DNA of 6,416 bases from Bacteroidota bacterium (GTDB taxonomy: Bacteria; Bacteroidota; Bacteroidia; Chitinophagales; Chitinophagaceae), in assembly GCA_025361325.1 (NCBI GenBank), contig JANYAL010000395.1, forward strand, positions 1 to 6,416, in the 5' to 3' direction. The stretch's first letter is position 1, and each line of letters opens with the position of its first letter. Positions 5,569-6,416 of the stretch are shown here, piece by piece. The position numbers and the translations under genes were made by a program. Below the pieces are notes generated by a model that saw only the letters and a list, made by a program, of their open reading frames with translations, was not told where the DNA came from and ran no database searches.

Positions 5569-6117
5569 ATGACAACAGAACAGCAATATAACGAGGTTAT
5601 CAGATCCAGTAAACAGGTGTTCATGCAGAAGACCCGGGATTACGGTACTTCCTGGAGGGTGTACAGAACCATATCGGTCGCTGACCAGCTTTACATCAAG
5701 GCCAGGCGCATCCGTACCATCCAGGAAAAAGGCAGGCAGCAGGTCAATGATGATGTGTTCAGTGAGTTCAGCGGCATTCTGAACTATAGCATCATCGGGC
5801 TGATACAACTTGACATCAACGATGATGAGCTGGAAGAACTGCCTGTTGAACAGGTGGAGCGCTTGTATGATGAAAAAGCAGCAACGGCCAGGCGTTTAAT
5901 GATGAATAAGAATCATGATTACGGAGAGGCCTGGCGGGAGATGAGCCAGGAAAGTTATGTAGACCTGATACTGGCCAAGGTATTGCGTATCAAGCAGATC
6001 CTGCAGAATAAAGGACAAACACTGGTCAGTGAAGGTATTGATGCGAATTATTATGACATCATCAATTATGCGGTATTCGGGTTGATATTGATTGGAGAGG
6101 GAGTTCATAGTTCCTAG
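5569..6117 (+). CDS. DUF1599 protein with two tandem repeats
   Basis: A 182-residue, mostly helical soluble protein of the DUF1599 family (also called nucleotide modification associated domain 1, a name that comes from phage relatives); its reaction is unknown to me. Two copies of one unit are visible, offset by 93 residues: K21-x2-DYG-x2-WR and K114-x2-DYG-x2-WR, then S36/S129, D39/D132, K44/K137, R47-I48/R140-I141, I51/I144, and NY plus a hydrophobic helix (72-81 and 166-175). An acidic linker (82-95) joins them. ATG 5569 is the only sensible start, 50 bases from the divergent folP start. The last three codons and stop lie in a heptamer repeat. Neighbouring folP could hint at pterin or nucleotide metabolism, but this is only inference. 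Confidence 0.85.
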   Translation: MTTEQQYNEVIRSSKQVFMQKTRDYGTSWRVYRTISVADQLYIKARRIRTIQEKGRQQVNDDVFSEFSGILNYSIIGLIQLDINDDELEELPVEQVERLYDEKAATARRLMMNKNHDYGEAWREMSQESYVDLILAKVLRIKQILQNKGQTLVSEGIDANYYDIINYAVFGLILIGEGVHSS

Positions 6118-6136
6118 TTTGGAGCTGGCAGTACGA
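6102..6136 (+). repeat. Degenerate heptamer repeat across DUF1599 stop codon
   Basis: Units beginning AGTT or similar recur exactly every 7 bases: AGTTCAT (6102), AGTTCCT (6109), AGTTTGG (6116), AGCTGGC (6123) and AGTACGA (6130). The tract starts within the coding region, supplies the C-terminal HSS residues and the stop codon, and runs into the intergenic gap. It matches the ARTTNNN pattern at 1876-1917 and 2384-2451. Confidence 0.5.
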
Positions 6137-6224
6137 TTCCTGAATGGTTTTCGCTTGTTGTACGGCCATCCTGTACCGGGTATCAGGCATCCAACCAGTT
6201 TTCACTGTTGTTAAATGATTTTTT

Positions 6225-6416
6225 ATGATGAAAAGAACGATACATATTTCAAGGACCATTGTAGGTGTTGTATTCATCTTTTCAGGACTCGTTAAGGCCA
6301 TCGATCCGCTTGGGCTTGCGTATAAGATGCAGGAATTCTTTGAAGTGTGGGCAGGCAGCGGAATCCTGAAAGGGTTAATGATGTGGCTTGACAGTCATGC
6401 TTTACTTTTTTCTGTG
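6225..6416 (+). CDS. DoxX/MauE-like membrane protein, N-terminal part
   Basis: The first 64 codons of a gene that leaves the right edge in frame. The product begins MMKRTIHISRTIVGVVFIFS, then GLVKAIDPLGLAYKMQEFF, a transmembrane first helix followed by the FxxxGxxKxxDPxGxxxKxxEFF-like pattern of DoxX/MauE-type proteins. In many Bacteroidota such a gene (the BT_3928 type, with a C-terminal thioredoxin-like or DUF part) follows a DUF1599 gene; that recollection supports the call. Function is not settled; an integral inner-membrane redox-related role is inference from the family. Two adjacent ATG codons (6225 and 6228) could each be the start. The 107-base gap before it holds the heptamer repeat and no clear promoter, so readthrough from the DUF1599 gene is likely. 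Confidence 0.75.
   Translation, partial: MMKRTIHISRTIVGVVFIFSGLVKAIDPLGLAYKMQEFFEVWAGSGILKGLMMWLDSHALLFSV

Noticed and set aside
5519..5575. Longer FolP start at TTG 5575
   Set aside because: It overlaps the divergent DUF1599 start and the folP promoter; ATG 5518 gives a normal FolP.

Overview
The window looks like ordinary chromosomal DNA from a member of the Bacteroidota, most likely the Chitinophaga/Sphingobacteria side of the phylum. The family identities, the gene order folP | DUF1599 | DoxX/MauE-like, start codons preceded by A-rich sequence rather than Shine-Dalgarno motifs, and several matches to the Bacteroidota promoter (TTTG, about 19-21 bases, TAnnTTTG) support this. The genus is inference. 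There is no sign of phage, transposon, CRISPR array, tRNA or rRNA.

Layout from left to right. Positions 1-734 (minus) hold most of an arginase whose C-terminus lies outside the window. Positions 873-1595 (minus) encode a homologue of spheroidene monooxygenase CrtA with a good promoter of its own. The 1596-1918 gap has no gene but is rich in structure: the CrtA-like promoter, a divergent plus-strand promoter candidate, a possible small structured RNA with a terminator-like hairpin, three small perfect hairpins and a degenerate 7-base repeat. Positions 1919-2335 (minus) are ndk. Divergent from it, nrnA (2569-3579, a DHH/DHHA1 phosphoesterase) and an FKBP-type peptidyl-prolyl isomerase lipoprotein (3599-4645) form a two-gene plus-strand unit. 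That unit ends at a bidirectional terminator at 4670-4697, which also ends folP (4682-5518, minus). Across a 50-base divergent gap lies a two-repeat DUF1599 protein (5569-6117, plus), followed by the first 64 codons of a DoxX/MauE-like membrane protein (6225 to the window end).

The genes are mostly housekeeping: arginine breakdown, nucleotide balance (Ndk), turnover of very short RNAs and of 3'-phosphoadenosine 5'-phosphate (NrnA), envelope protein folding (FKBP) and folate synthesis (FolP). The least understood parts are the DUF1599 protein, the CrtA-like protein, the 1700-1885 intergenic structure, and a family of degenerate heptamer repeats (consensus roughly ARTTNNN) at three gene borders. 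The repeats supply the last residues of the DUF1599 protein and apparently the -33 box of ndk. No clear multi-gene novel system is visible.
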